From NCBI GenBank assembly GCA_018823795.1, contig JAHJGZ010000140.1, positions 1 through 44,112 on the forward strand: DNA of 44,112 bases, in the 5' to 3' direction. The stretch comes from Candidatus Omnitrophota bacterium (GTDB taxonomy: Bacteria > Omnitrophota > Omnitrophia > JAHJGZ01). Below, piece by piece: positions 1-9,045 of the stretch; positions within the stretch are counted from its first letter, which is position 1; every line of letters starts with the position of its first letter. Made by a program: the position numbers and the translations under genes. Below the pieces are notes generated by a model, which was given only the letters and a program-made list of their open reading frames with translations, searched no databases and had not been told where the DNA came from.

Positions 1-150
1 GATCGCACTACAGAGGACATCAGTGTTTTTCGCTTCCAAAAGGAACGCGGTCTGTCCTTCTATCTGAAAAGTATTCATCCCTTTCATAGAAACATTTCTT
101 TTCAGTTTTCTTTCAATACCCTTATTTTTTTTCTGATCTATAATATCCAT
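1..150 (-). CDS. Partial CDS, N-terminal 50 residues of unknown protein
   Basis: An open frame starts with ATG at 150 and runs off the left edge without a stop. It begins MDIIDQKKNKGIERKLKR and continues with a segment containing EGQTAFLLEAKNTDVL. A purine-rich stretch (GGCGGAAAAAG) lies just upstream as a possible ribosome binding site. It follows the glycosyltransferase stop (171) by 20 bases on the same strand, so it would be the next gene of the glycan operon. I do not recognise the family from 50 residues. Confidence 0.5.
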   Translation of the reverse strand, partial: MDIIDQKKNKGIERKLKRNVSMKGMNTFQIEGQTAFLLEAKNTDVLCSAI

Positions 151-170
151 CTTTTTCCGCCGCATAGAAA

Positions 171-1232
171 TTATATCCACCCCATATGCCTAAACGCATC
201 CTGTATTTTTTTTAAAGCAATAGTACTGCTAAATTTCCTCATATATTCATCTCGAGGCGATTTATTCCAGCCCATTAAGGCTTTTTTTATGTAATGGGCC
301 AAAAACCATTCAGAGCAGATACCGCCAATATTATTTGTTATATAATTTTGCCCTCCGCCCTTAATGTGATCGGTGACAAGACTCGGCACTCCTGCGCATG
401 CCACCTCCATGAGCACACGCGGAACTTGTTCACGCCGTGAAGCAAAAACATGAAGCCGACTTTGATTAATAAGCATATTGAGTTTCTGCCTCGTTACAAC
501 ACCAGGAAATTCAACGGTAAGCAGCGAACCATTTGAACATTCTCGACATGCCTTCAAATATGACTGATCTTTAATTGCCCCGGGAAAAATTAATCGTAAC
601 GGTTTTCTTAACTTTCTCGCAGCTTTGATAATCTTTAGTTGTCCTTTTAGTTCTTGAATGGTACCGATACTAATAATATCGTATTGTTTCTCTACGTTAA
701 GGGGAAAAAAGATTTTTTCATTAGCAGGTTTTATGAATGGAAAAGCACAGGGATGTCGTTTAAGAGATTTAAAGCGTACATCGTCATCTGCAAAAATCAG
801 ATCATACTCCTGGGCAGAACCTTTTAAATATGCAAGATTATACAGCACTTTTCGCGCGGTTGAATGTCGCACAAGATAGTTGCTCCACACTGGAGAGGTC
901 CCTCGTGTCCAAATTAAATCAGTATCATCAACATTTCCTACATAATTATCAATGGATGCTAAATTTGGAACATATAATATCTCCATCGTATTGGAATATT
1001 TATATATTCCATAACCGGCAAAACGATGTGACGTCTCCATGCATTTTGAAACAACATATACCTTCTTAACCATGTTTGTTTTGACCATCAGCTTCAATAA
1101 ATAAAAATACGTATCCTCCAATAGAAAATTAACCGCATGACTGTATACTATTTCTTTCCCTTCAAAAGGAAGGTCAATCTCTCCTCCGTTAAAAGAATAA
1201 AGAAAAATTAGTTTATCTATCATATTTTTCAC
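171..1232 (-). CDS. Glycosyltransferase, GT-B fold (GT4-like)
   Basis: A 353-residue protein with a C-terminal half typical of GT4-type glycosyltransferases. A domain-opening strand (DIISIGTIQELKGQ) is followed by FPGAIKD, then FPGVVTRQKL and the acceptor/donor loop region LHVFASRREQVPRVLMEVACAGVPSLVTD, where the EQVPRVLMEV stretch corresponds to the E-x7-E region of this fold. It probably transfers a sugar from a nucleotide-sugar donor to a lipid-linked or growing glycan at the cytoplasmic face of the inner membrane. Donor and acceptor cannot be read from the sequence. It lies 14 bases downstream of the ABC exporter gene, in the same run of genes. The N-terminal half is divergent, so the exact GT family is inference. 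Confidence 0.8.
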   Translation of the reverse strand: MKNMIDKLIFLYSFNGGEIDLPFEGKEIVYSHAVNFLLEDTYFYLLKLMVKTNMVKKVYVVSKCMETSHRFAGYGIYKYSNTMEILYVPNLASIDNYVGNVDDTDLIWTRGTSPVWSNYLVRHSTARKVLYNLAYLKGSAQEYDLIFADDDVRFKSLKRHPCAFPFIKPANEKIFFPLNVEKQYDIISIGTIQELKGQLKIIKAARKLRKPLRLIFPGAIKDQSYLKACRECSNGSLLTVEFPGVVTRQKLNMLINQSRLHVFASRREQVPRVLMEVACAGVPSLVTDHIKGGGQNYITNNIGGICSEWFLAHYIKKALMGWNKSPRDEYMRKFSSTIALKKIQDAFRHMGWI

Positions 1233-1246
1233 TTCTACAACGCGAC

Positions 1247-3010
1247 TTATTCCTGATTGTGCAGGACATTATCAAAAGACCCCTTTGCAACAATCCTCCC
1301 CTGCTCTAATCGGTAGACTAAATCTGAATCCTTGATAGTAGATATTCTATGGGTAATTATAATAACTGTTTTCTCCTGGCCTAATGCTTTGATAGACTTT
1401 TGAATAAGCTGTTCTGATTCCGTATCGAGCGAACTAGTTGCTTCATCAAAAATAAACAATTCTGGGTCACGAATTATTGCACGAGCGATGGCGAGACGCT
1501 GCCGCTGGCCGCCTGAAAGTTTCATTCCTCTTTCTCCCACGACAGTGTCATATCCCCGTGGCAGTTCAATGATAAAATCGTGCGCATTCGCTTGACGTGC
1601 TGCTGTGATAACTTCATCATCTGTAGCATTTAACCTGCCGATTAATATATTTTCCTTTATGCTTGAATGAAAGATGAACGTTTCTTGGGTCACAAAACCG
1701 ATTTTCTTCCTCCATTGCAACATGTCCAGATCTCGCAAATCACGGCCATTTATCATAATCGCACCCTTTTGTGGAACCAAAAATCCTAACAAAAGGTCAG
1801 CTATTGTCGATTTCCCCGATCCCGAAGCACCAATGATCGCTGTTACTTTCCGTATCGGTATATGCATGGTTATATTCTCAAAAGAAAATAAGCGGTCAGG
1901 ATATTGAAAAGAAACATCCTTAAAATATATATCACGGGTTATACGGTCCAGCTTTTCTCCACGGCCGATACAATCGAGTTCGTTTATAACCGATACCGTA
2001 GCATAGACTAAGCTCATAGAAGGTAGCCCCGACACTATTTCCATCCCCCGAGAAACGAGAAATGATATGTTGATAAAAAATTTATACCCCACTACAACAA
2101 ATATTCCCAATATCGGCAACACAGAAACTAATGCAATGTCTCGTATATACGTCAAGTAGAGAATGATACCCATAGTAATTACAACTACTAACACTTCCAT
2201 GACAACCGTTGGCAATGATTGAATGATCCGGAATCGTACGTTAAGCGTAAAAAGTGTATGGATGATATCTGCAAACTGTTTACTTACGACATGCTCGATA
2301 GAAAATGTTTTTATTTGACGGATTGAAGCAACCCCCTCTGCTGCCGTCGCAACCATTCGTTGATTTAACTTGATACGTTCATGCCCGATTCTTATGGAGT
2401 AAAGGGAAAGAGTTTTGATTATAATAAAAGATGTCGCTATAAAAAGGATGCTTAATAGTAACGTAACTTTATAATTAATAAACAAAAGAATAATATAAAG
2501 ATACAATAACACAAAAGACTTTGATAAAAAGGTACTGATTAATTCCATTGTTTTTGAAGCTTTTCGAGGCTCTTCAAGGACATTATTCAGCAAGACCCCC
2601 TGTTTAACTGAAAAGAGATACGAGAAAGAAGCCCGTAAATATTTATTCATAATTTTGCTCATCCAATATTCGCGAAAATCTAAAATCAGCTTATGCACGT
2701 ACCGCGTTCGCACAACAACAACGATACTTTTTATAACGGTTAAACTTATTATTAAACAACACATTACAAAAAGAAGGTATCGAGCAGGAAAGAAAGAAGT
2801 AAGCGTAGATAAGAAAGCATGCTCATTTTTTATAGTTGGTGTTGCCATCGCCTGAAAAAGTGGATAAAAAAGAGCGACACCAATGCTCTCCATGACAGAC
2901 GCAATCTGAACTAAAAAAAACAATATGACACAACGCTTCCAAAAAGGCTGAAATAAAACAGACGGCCCTTTAAATTTTTTTACTAGCTGCTGTATTTTCA
3001 TCATATTCAT
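1247..3010 (-). CDS. ABC exporter, fused permease and ATPase (MsbA/PglK-like)
   Basis: A 587-residue half-transporter. Residues about 25-320 hold six hydrophobic membrane segments and the rest is an ABC ATPase. Walker A (GASGSGKST) is at about 394-402, the signature LSGGQRQR at about 498-505, Walker B (LFIFDE) at about 518-523, and a switch histidine in IITHR. It should act as a homodimer that flips or exports a lipid-like substrate. Its start overlaps the stop of the sulfotransferase gene by four bases (ATGA), so the two are translationally coupled. Because it sits inside a glycan locus with no visible Wzx flippase, a PglK-like role in flipping a lipid-linked oligosaccharide is the best inference. 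MsbA-like lipid A-core transport is the main alternative. Confidence 0.9.
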   Translation of the reverse strand: MNMMKIQQLVKKFKGPSVLFQPFWKRCVILFFLVQIASVMESIGVALFYPLFQAMATPTIKNEHAFLSTLTSFFPARYLLFVMCCLIISLTVIKSIVVVVRTRYVHKLILDFREYWMSKIMNKYLRASFSYLFSVKQGVLLNNVLEEPRKASKTMELISTFLSKSFVLLYLYIILLFINYKVTLLLSILFIATSFIIIKTLSLYSIRIGHERIKLNQRMVATAAEGVASIRQIKTFSIEHVVSKQFADIIHTLFTLNVRFRIIQSLPTVVMEVLVVVITMGIILYLTYIRDIALVSVLPILGIFVVVGYKFFINISFLVSRGMEIVSGLPSMSLVYATVSVINELDCIGRGEKLDRITRDIYFKDVSFQYPDRLFSFENITMHIPIRKVTAIIGASGSGKSTIADLLLGFLVPQKGAIMINGRDLRDLDMLQWRKKIGFVTQETFIFHSSIKENILIGRLNATDDEVITAARQANAHDFIIELPRGYDTVVGERGMKLSGGQRQRLAIARAIIRDPELFIFDEATSSLDTESEQLIQKSIKALGQEKTVIIITHRISTIKDSDLVYRLEQGRIVAKGSFDNVLHNQE

Positions 3011-3837
3011 TCTTTCACAGAACGCGGACGTGTCAAATACGGTTTTATATACTCACTATTACTACGATACATATGCTCCTCAATATACATTATATCTTCC
3101 GCTGGCAAATAATCTATGTATCCGCCAACCTTCCCTCTCCGGGTTTTAAATGATTCTACATCCAATCTATCTCCGGTCACTAATATTTTAGAACTCGCAT
3201 GTTCACTGTTTTTTTCCATTTGTTGCATATTTTCAAATGATGCGTACTGAACTGCATCTCGAATCATGTGCTCGACCGCTTCAAACCCCATAAAACGGAC
3301 AACAGACACAAGCACATCATGCGTATTCTGATGCATTGATTCGTAAGAAATAATAAGACATCTGTCCTTCTCATGCTCGCATAATGTTTCATTCCATACA
3401 TCATAAAATCTTAGTATTTTTTTTATGCCGAACTTATCATCACGGATAAATTCGGAGATAGTACCGGCATATATTTTTTGTCTTTTTACCGCTTGAAAAT
3501 ATAAGCTTACCAGCACATCGCGGGGATCACGTACAATGAATATGATTTTTTTACGTGCATAACGCCCTCTCTGAACCGCCAATTCATCATACCGTAATGG
3601 CTTTTTCCTTACACTCAACCCTGCCCCATCATGCGTAAAAATTAAACGAGGAATACGCGGATCTTTTTTCATCATGTCAAAAGAATTTTTAAATTCTTTA
3701 AAATGTAATAAGAAATATTGAAGTACCATGACACGAAGCCATGTTCTGCCGCTTTTTGGGTATTCGATGACATAAATACTATTATATTTTTTGACCAAGA
3801 GCACCTTGTTATATACCATCTTCAGCAAATTGAGCAT
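3007..3837 (-). CDS. Sulfotransferase (Sulfotransfer_1-like)
   Basis: A 276-residue protein with both PAPS-binding signatures of cytosolic-type sulfotransferases: a 5'-phosphosulfate loop, YPKSGRTWLR (residues 26-35), and a 3'-phosphate motif, FIVRDPRDVLVS (about 100-111). A further conserved-looking stretch, CLIISYESM, lies in the C-terminal half. It should transfer sulfate from 3'-phosphoadenylyl sulfate to a hydroxyl or amine, here presumably on a sugar of the surface glycan. It overlaps the ABC exporter start by four bases and starts one base after the upstream methyltransferase stop, so it belongs to the same operon. The acceptor cannot be read from the sequence. It is distinct in sequence from the other sulfotransferase at 10896. 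Confidence 0.88.
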   Translation of the reverse strand: MLNLLKMVYNKVLLVKKYNSIYVIEYPKSGRTWLRVMVLQYFLLHFKEFKNSFDMMKKDPRIPRLIFTHDGAGLSVRKKPLRYDELAVQRGRYARKKIIFIVRDPRDVLVSLYFQAVKRQKIYAGTISEFIRDDKFGIKKILRFYDVWNETLCEHEKDRCLIISYESMHQNTHDVLVSVVRFMGFEAVEHMIRDAVQYASFENMQQMEKNSEHASSKILVTGDRLDVESFKTRRGKVGGYIDYLPAEDIMYIEEHMYRSNSEYIKPYLTRPRSVKE

Positions 3838-3838
3838 G

Positions 3839-4498
3839 TTATACCGTACAGATAAAAAGCTGGTTGTCTCGTTGTAAATCCTTAATATATATCTCTTCTA
3901 CACTGCTAAATTGTCCGTTAAGACACGTGAGAAAATCATCCCTGCCATACACATTACAATGATACAGGCCACCATATTTTGTCTGTTGTTTCAATATATC
4001 GACTTCACGCAATGGATTAAACAAACATAAAAGCACGTACTTGCGTGCAACTCTTCTTACCTCCCTAATTGCCTTGTCATAATATGGAAGATGCTCAAGA
4101 ACATGTCGCACTAAAACAACATCAAATGTCTCATCCTCAAATTTAAGATTCTGTACATCCATAGCCTGCCATGTTATCTGCGGAAAACGCTTTTTACAAT
4201 TATCAATAACGCTATTGCTAATATCAATTCCACAATACGTTACATTGAGCGATGTCCGAATCAACTTCCTGACAGTAACCGCAGAAAGCACCCCACAATC
4301 TAAAAATGAAAACTTATTTCGTTTCATAACGCGCAATAAAACACCTATTATAACCTGGTGTGATGGATGATTAAAACGAGCTGGCCTCTCCATAATCGTA
4401 AAATCAATCAGTTTCTGCCAGGTTGATTTCAATGGCCAATTTTTTTTCATTCCATGATAAATTTTGTTTCTGAGTTTGATTATTATTTTCATAAACAT
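3839..4498 (-). CDS. Class I SAM-dependent methyltransferase
   Basis: A 219-residue Rossmann-type methyltransferase. Motif I is altered (FLDCGVLSAVTVRKL instead of a glycine-rich loop). Motif II follows as YCGIDIS, and the post-motif region DVVLVRHVLEHLPYYD and the RRVARKYVLLCLFNP strand are typical of the Methyltransf_11/25 group. ATG 4498 has an AAAGGTAG element about nine bases upstream. Residues 1-50 are basic and fold-independent. The weakened glycine loop makes the cofactor site atypical, though the VLEHLPYYD motif is intact. It is likely to methylate a sugar or another glycan component given its neighbours; the substrate is unknown. Confidence 0.8.
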   Translation of the reverse strand: MFMKIIIKLRNKIYHGMKKNWPLKSTWQKLIDFTIMERPARFNHPSHQVIIGVLLRVMKRNKFSFLDCGVLSAVTVRKLIRTSLNVTYCGIDISNSVIDNCKKRFPQITWQAMDVQNLKFEDETFDVVLVRHVLEHLPYYDKAIREVRRVARKYVLLCLFNPLREVDILKQQTKYGGLYHCNVYGRDDFLTCLNGQFSSVEEIYIKDLQRDNQLFICTV

Positions 4499-4567
4499 GT
4501 TATTTGCTACCTTTCAATGACAAATAGGTTTTTTTAAACCAAGCCTCAAAAAGCCGGTAATTTATCT

Positions 4568-5215
4568 CTATTTTTCAAGCATGAAAAAACGGTGTTTGTA
4601 ATTTTCAAAAACTTGATAGGTATCAATGACTGCAAAATTCATATTTTCTATAGTTTCCAATATTTTTTTTAGCTCGGTTCCCCGTGCATTAATCTCCCAA
4701 TGATGCTGCCCATCAAAAATATGTTCTGGCTGATGGAAAAAAAAATATGGGATCTTTATTCTGCCAATTATCGGAAACTGTACCGGAAAAAAAGGCCTTT
4801 TATCAGGGAGTGACATAATAACTCTTCTTTTTGCTATCCTCTTTAGTTCACTTAATGCTGCTTCAAAATCCGAAAATGGCAAATGTTCAAGAACTTCACA
4901 ACAAAGTACTACATCAAAAGTGTTGTCCTTAAATGGAAAATGGGTTACAGAACCAACGCAATCGGGTCCTACGTCATTCGATATATCTAGTGTGGTAAGA
5001 TTATAATAATTCTGTAGGTATCGACTCACAAAACTACTGCCGACCCCCACTTCGAGCACTGTATGAGGGGATACTTTTCTTACCTCATCAATTTGATGCA
5101 TGTAAGAATACATTCGTTTCTGTGTGTCATAACAACTATGATATTCCCGGGTATCTTTCATAAATAAGCAATAATGTTCATTAAAAAATGATCTGCCTTT
5201 ATTAATTATTCCCAA
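4568..5215 (-). CDS. Class I SAM-dependent methyltransferase
   Basis: About 215 residues, with a clear SAM site: motif I VLEVGVGSSFVSRYL, acidic end of strand 2 LTTLDIS, and CCEVLEHLPFSDFEAAL followed by LKRIAKRRVIMSLPDK. It belongs to the Methyltransf_11-like group. The longest frame starts with TTG at 5215, overlapping the upstream gene by 14 bases, without a clear ribosome binding site. The first ATG is at 5161 (197 residues), also without a good site, so the start is uncertain. It lies next to another methyltransferase (3839-4498), but the two share only family-level similarity. The substrate is unknown; a glycan sugar is inferred. Confidence 0.8.
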   Translation of the reverse strand: MGIINKGRSFFNEHYCLFMKDTREYHSCYDTQKRMYSYMHQIDEVRKVSPHTVLEVGVGSSFVSRYLQNYYNLTTLDISNDVGPDCVGSVTHFPFKDNTFDVVLCCEVLEHLPFSDFEAALSELKRIAKRRVIMSLPDKRPFFPVQFPIIGRIKIPYFFFHQPEHIFDGQHHWEINARGTELKKILETIENMNFAVIDTYQVFENYKHRFFMLEK

Positions 5216-6653
5216 CTGCTAATGTGTGGAGATAGTAAGCAATTGCATTACCTGCGCTCCCCTTATGAGAGCCGCCCTCATTTTCTCGTATCACTTTTCG
5301 TTTCTCTCTATCGCAGGATGAATCTCTTAAATACAAATTAATTAATTCAAAAAGCTGTGCTTCACTTTCTGCCATTCTGGCAAAGCCCGTATCCAACACT
5401 CGACTCAAATGAGTACGGAATTGTAGTTCAGTGCTTTTCATTTCAATATTTCTAAAATTATCGAACCCAATATTAATAATAGGAAGATCAAATATCGCCG
5501 CTTCTAACATAAGCGTTGAAAACTGATTTAAAAAAACATTTGAATGCTTCAAAATAGCTCCTAATATCTTTTGATCAGCAATCGGCATTTCACACCCGAT
5601 TTTTCTTTGACGTACCTGCGGCTTATTTAACCGTATGATGTCTCTATTCTGTTCGCACAAAGCTTCTATCGCCGTTGCCTCTTCTTTTATGGTTTCAGTA
5701 CTTCTAATATAATAGACAGGATGGGGCCGCACAATCACTTGCACTGGTTCCAAAACACGGCCATCTCGGATACCTTCGATTAACAATCTAAGAATTCTTA
5801 CATTTTCCCTAAAACTTGATGGAGAGGCAGTACCATAAAAAAGTATTTTCTTCCCCTCTACTAAACCAAACATATTTCTAAATTCTGTTTCACTAATAGG
5901 AAAACAAGGCTTAAAATACAAATCGAAATGTGGTATACCACCAACAAAGATTCTCTCCGAAGGCACTTCGTGATATCTCATCAGTTCATCTTTCATATTG
6001 CTATTCCACGCTACCGCATAATCAGGTTTCACCCCCCCTATCCCCTTAGCTGTCAAGTTGTCCCAGCTTAGAACAATTGAAACAACGGGGACATTGTGCG
6101 CTTTTGCTTCTCGCATTATAAAATTACTGATGTCGATTGTTCCAACATCAGCTAAAATAAGCATGTCTGGCTTATAATAATCAAATATCTTTTGATGAAA
6201 TTTCTTTGAGAACAATAATCGTTCTATTTGTAAAAATAATACCCGCAATAAACGATATTTACGACACAATGCGGCAAGCCATAGCGTCGTCAAAAGAACT
6301 ATTCGTTGTTTAATTGGTTTTTTATTTAAATTATACCTTACAGCCTTTTCCTTATCGCGCAATGTTGCTATATCGAGTCCATCGGGGAATATAAATCGTC
6401 TTGTTTGCGTAAAAAATTGATAAAGAAACGTATCTCGTATTGTATAAATCTTTTTATAATTGAATTGTTCTATAAACACATTCTCGCTTACATAATCGTT
6501 CCGGAAGTTTTCATCGTTGCTATTTGGTGAAATAATAACGATACGATGCCCATATTCCTTTAAGCGCGCCAAGATATCTGTTTGTAATAGATACCGAGTG
6601 GTAAAACCTTGATGTGTGGCAATAAAAATTGTTTTTTGTCTCATGTGTTTCAT
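5202..6653 (-). CDS. GT-B-fold surface carbohydrate protein (CDP-glycerol transferase-like)
   Basis: A 483-residue protein with the shape of the GT-B superfamily that includes UDP-GlcNAc 2-epimerase and CDP-glycerol glycerophosphotransferases. The N-terminal domain has MLILADVGTIDISNFI and VPVVSIVLSWDNLTAKG. The C-terminal domain has KKILFYGTASPSSFRE, VIVRPHPVYY (the RPHP element) and a nucleotide-binding-type region NQFSTLMLEAAIFDLPIINIG. No signal peptide or membrane segment is seen. It probably transfers a sugar or phospho-polyol during surface glycan assembly. It overlaps the next methyltransferase by 14 bases if that gene uses its TTG start. The precise family and donor are uncertain. 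Confidence 0.65.
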   Translation of the reverse strand: MKHMRQKTIFIATHQGFTTRYLLQTDILARLKEYGHRIVIISPNSNDENFRNDYVSENVFIEQFNYKKIYTIRDTFLYQFFTQTRRFIFPDGLDIATLRDKEKAVRYNLNKKPIKQRIVLLTTLWLAALCRKYRLLRVLFLQIERLLFSKKFHQKIFDYYKPDMLILADVGTIDISNFIMREAKAHNVPVVSIVLSWDNLTAKGIGGVKPDYAVAWNSNMKDELMRYHEVPSERIFVGGIPHFDLYFKPCFPISETEFRNMFGLVEGKKILFYGTASPSSFRENVRILRLLIEGIRDGRVLEPVQVIVRPHPVYYIRSTETIKEEATAIEALCEQNRDIIRLNKPQVRQRKIGCEMPIADQKILGAILKHSNVFLNQFSTLMLEAAIFDLPIINIGFDNFRNIEMKSTELQFRTHLSRVLDTGFARMAESEAQLFELINLYLRDSSCDREKRKVIRENEGGSHKGSAGNAIAYYLHTLAVGNN

Positions 6654-6660
6654 AGTAATA

Positions 6661-7488
6661 TTATTTTAAAAGCTTATCGACCACTCCATGGGCACGAATA
6701 ATTTTTAGCACTGATAATGGATTAATGAAGCACTTTTTTGATATGATGCTTTTTAAAATAAATTGCGTCGTAATCCATCCTGGGAAATGTTTCTTATGAA
6801 TATACAATGCCGAAACTAATGAATCGTACTGTTTGGGAGCTTTTCGACTTCCTCCTTGTGCCCGCAAATGCCGTGCAAATGGTTTATTACTAAAATATAT
6901 CTTCGCACCATATCGAAAAAGACGATATCCTAATTCAAAATCAACCATTCGTGGCAATTTCTCATCAAATCCACCAACAGCTAAAAACATTTCCTTTTTT
7001 ATACTACAATTACAGGATGACACACTAAGCATCATTCCTTGCCAATGGTGATTTGGAGCCGCTAAAAAATATCTCACAGGATCAAACTGTTTTACGTCCC
7101 ATGGATACGCATCGGGTAAGCTTTCTCTCCGAGTAACGGCACCATTCACAACATCAACATTTTCCTCTTCCATAACTTTCATGTGCGATTCTACAAAATT
7201 ACTGCTAATAACTATGTCATCATCAAGAAAAAGTAAAATTTCACCGTTAGCCATCTCCGCGGCTTTATTGCGCGGATACGTTAGCGACGGTTTTTCAATA
7301 TCGACTACTCGCAAATTCATTTTTTCCTTAAACGTATTATAAAAATTTGATGGTCGATCAGATTCGGGGGTTTGATCAGCAACAATGACCTCAAAAGGCA
7401 TCATTGTTTGTCGTAAAAGCATGGTAAGCAAGTCTGCTAAATACGTGTGTCGATAATACGTTGGTATAATAACACTTACATGTTTCAT
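6661..7488 (-). CDS. Family 2 glycosyltransferase
   Basis: A 275-residue GT-A enzyme. The N-terminus, MKHVSVIIPTYYRHTYLADL, is the classic GT2 opening. The metal/nucleotide-binding acidic motif is LLFLDDDIV (Asp 89-91), and the acceptor side holds GGFDEKLPRMVDFELGYRL, where the DFELGYR segment corresponds to the catalytic ED/Q-x-R region. A C-terminal membrane segment is not obvious, so it should be cytosolic or peripheral. It would add a sugar with inversion to a lipid-linked glycan. Its ATG overlaps the stop of the radical SAM gene (ATGA at 7485-7488), which indicates translational coupling. Confidence 0.88.
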   Translation of the reverse strand: MKHVSVIIPTYYRHTYLADLLTMLLRQTMMPFEVIVADQTPESDRPSNFYNTFKEKMNLRVVDIEKPSLTYPRNKAAEMANGEILLFLDDDIVISSNFVESHMKVMEEENVDVVNGAVTRRESLPDAYPWDVKQFDPVRYFLAAPNHHWQGMMLSVSSCNCSIKKEMFLAVGGFDEKLPRMVDFELGYRLFRYGAKIYFSNKPFARHLRAQGGSRKAPKQYDSLVSALYIHKKHFPGWITTQFILKSIISKKCFINPLSVLKIIRAHGVVDKLLK

Positions 7489-9026
7489 CCTGAAAATTCC
7501 ATTCGAGGGTGGCCAAGGACATGCTTAATTTTTTCGATTATTTTTTTATTTTCTTTCATGATCTTATTCTTCACCTGTGAAAAGGTAATATTGCCATATC
7601 GCATCATAAATTTTCTCAAAGTCATCCGTTTGTTTATTTTGCCGACAAGAGTTAATGCCTCATGTAAATATTTCAAATATGTTTCCCTATTTACCTCTTT
7701 TAAAAAATAATTTTGATCACTATGGGTACAAATGGTTTTATATATCGCATAGCCATCTGCAACATCCTGAGAATCTAGCAATCCCTCATTGCTGACATAA
7801 TCAAACAATTCCGATCCAGGGTACGGCGTAAAAGTACAAAGGTTGATAGAATCAGGTTTAATCTCTTTTATTAGTTGTATAGTCTGTTGCATGTCAACAG
7901 CCCGCTCATAAGGAATGCCAAGCATAAAATAGCCATGAAGCTGTATACCGCTTTTTTTAATTTGGTGAGAAACCCTTTTAATGATTTGAGTATTTATGTT
8001 TTTATGTATTGATTTTAAAATGTGATTGCTCCCCGACTCTATGCCAACATTGATCTTATAGCATCCAGCTTTTTTTAAATATCGCAATAACTCCTTATCA
8101 AGAACATTTAAATGCGCTAAACATACCCATCTAATCTTCTTTCTACCAAAACGTTCAATAAGCCCCTTACAAAATTGTATAACGTTATCTTTGTTTAGTA
8201 TAAAAATATCATCAAGAATTTCCATGTCGGTAATTCGATATCTTTTATAGAGCATGTCTATTTCCTTTAAGATATTCTCGGCAGAACGATACTTAGCCTC
8301 TCTTCCCCACAACGGTACGGTTGCACAAAATGCGCATTCAAAAGGACAACCGCGGCTTGTTATGATTGCCCCTAACTTGCGACGATATTGCTCACTATGA
8401 ATTAAAAGTTCTTTATTAGGAAACGGCAAGCTATCTAATGATGAAATTCGGTCTGGTCTTTTATTGCGGATAACCGCATTCCCTTTTCTGTATCTTAAGC
8501 CCGCTACTGTATGCATATCCCCATTCGTACTGAATGCTTTGACAAAGTCTAAAAAGGAGTATTCAGCTTCGCCAATTAAAGCAAAATCAACATCAGCGTG
8601 TTGTAGCATCGCATCATCTGTAATCGTGACATGGGGTCCGCCTACGATAATGGTCGAATGCGGCATAATTTGTTTTACAATAGAGATGGTTTTAAGTGCA
8701 CTATGATAAACCGGCGTTTTCACTGATATGCCAACAATATCTGGGCTATAGTGCCTCACAACATCTTCTATCTCTTTCCATGCAACGTGAGACGGATTAT
8801 CAAGATTATCAACATAGTTTTGTTGTGTCCGAGGTCTGCCGGGTATATCGTCTCGTAAATTTCCCTTTGCGAAAGAAGTGTCGGCATCATACACACGAGC
8901 AACATATCCATTTTCATGTAATACGGTTGCAATATATAATAAACCGAGTGACATGCTCTCGATATTAAACCCTTTTAACTTTTCAAAAGGTGGATTAATT
9001 AACAGAATTTTTGGTTCTTTATGCAT
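7485..9026 (-). CDS. B12-binding domain radical SAM enzyme
   Basis: A 513-residue protein. Residues about 5-170 form a cobalamin-binding-type Rossmann domain (LLINPPFEKLKG; IVGISVKTPVYHSAL; IIVGGPHVTITDDAML; ALIGEAEYSF) without the DxHxxG histidine motif. A radical SAM core follows, with the CxxxCxxC cluster motif RGCPFECAFC (Cys 227, 231, 234), then MEILDDIFILN and INVGIESGS. Enzymes of this class methylate or rearrange unactivated carbons in antibiotics, lipids and cofactors. The reaction here cannot be deduced. Its place in a glycan operon, coupled to a GT2 gene, suggests that it modifies a sugar, a lipid carrier or a head group. The C-terminal about 70 residues are basic and helical. Confidence 0.88.
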   Translation of the reverse strand: MHKEPKILLINPPFEKLKGFNIESMSLGLLYIATVLHENGYVARVYDADTSFAKGNLRDDIPGRPRTQQNYVDNLDNPSHVAWKEIEDVVRHYSPDIVGISVKTPVYHSALKTISIVKQIMPHSTIIVGGPHVTITDDAMLQHADVDFALIGEAEYSFLDFVKAFSTNGDMHTVAGLRYRKGNAVIRNKRPDRISSLDSLPFPNKELLIHSEQYRRKLGAIITSRGCPFECAFCATVPLWGREAKYRSAENILKEIDMLYKRYRITDMEILDDIFILNKDNVIQFCKGLIERFGRKKIRWVCLAHLNVLDKELLRYLKKAGCYKINVGIESGSNHILKSIHKNINTQIIKRVSHQIKKSGIQLHGYFMLGIPYERAVDMQQTIQLIKEIKPDSINLCTFTPYPGSELFDYVSNEGLLDSQDVADGYAIYKTICTHSDQNYFLKEVNRETYLKYLHEALTLVGKINKRMTLRKFMMRYGNITFSQVKNKIMKENKKIIEKIKHVLGHPRMEFSG

Positions 9027-9045
9027 AACAATTCACAGCTCTGTT

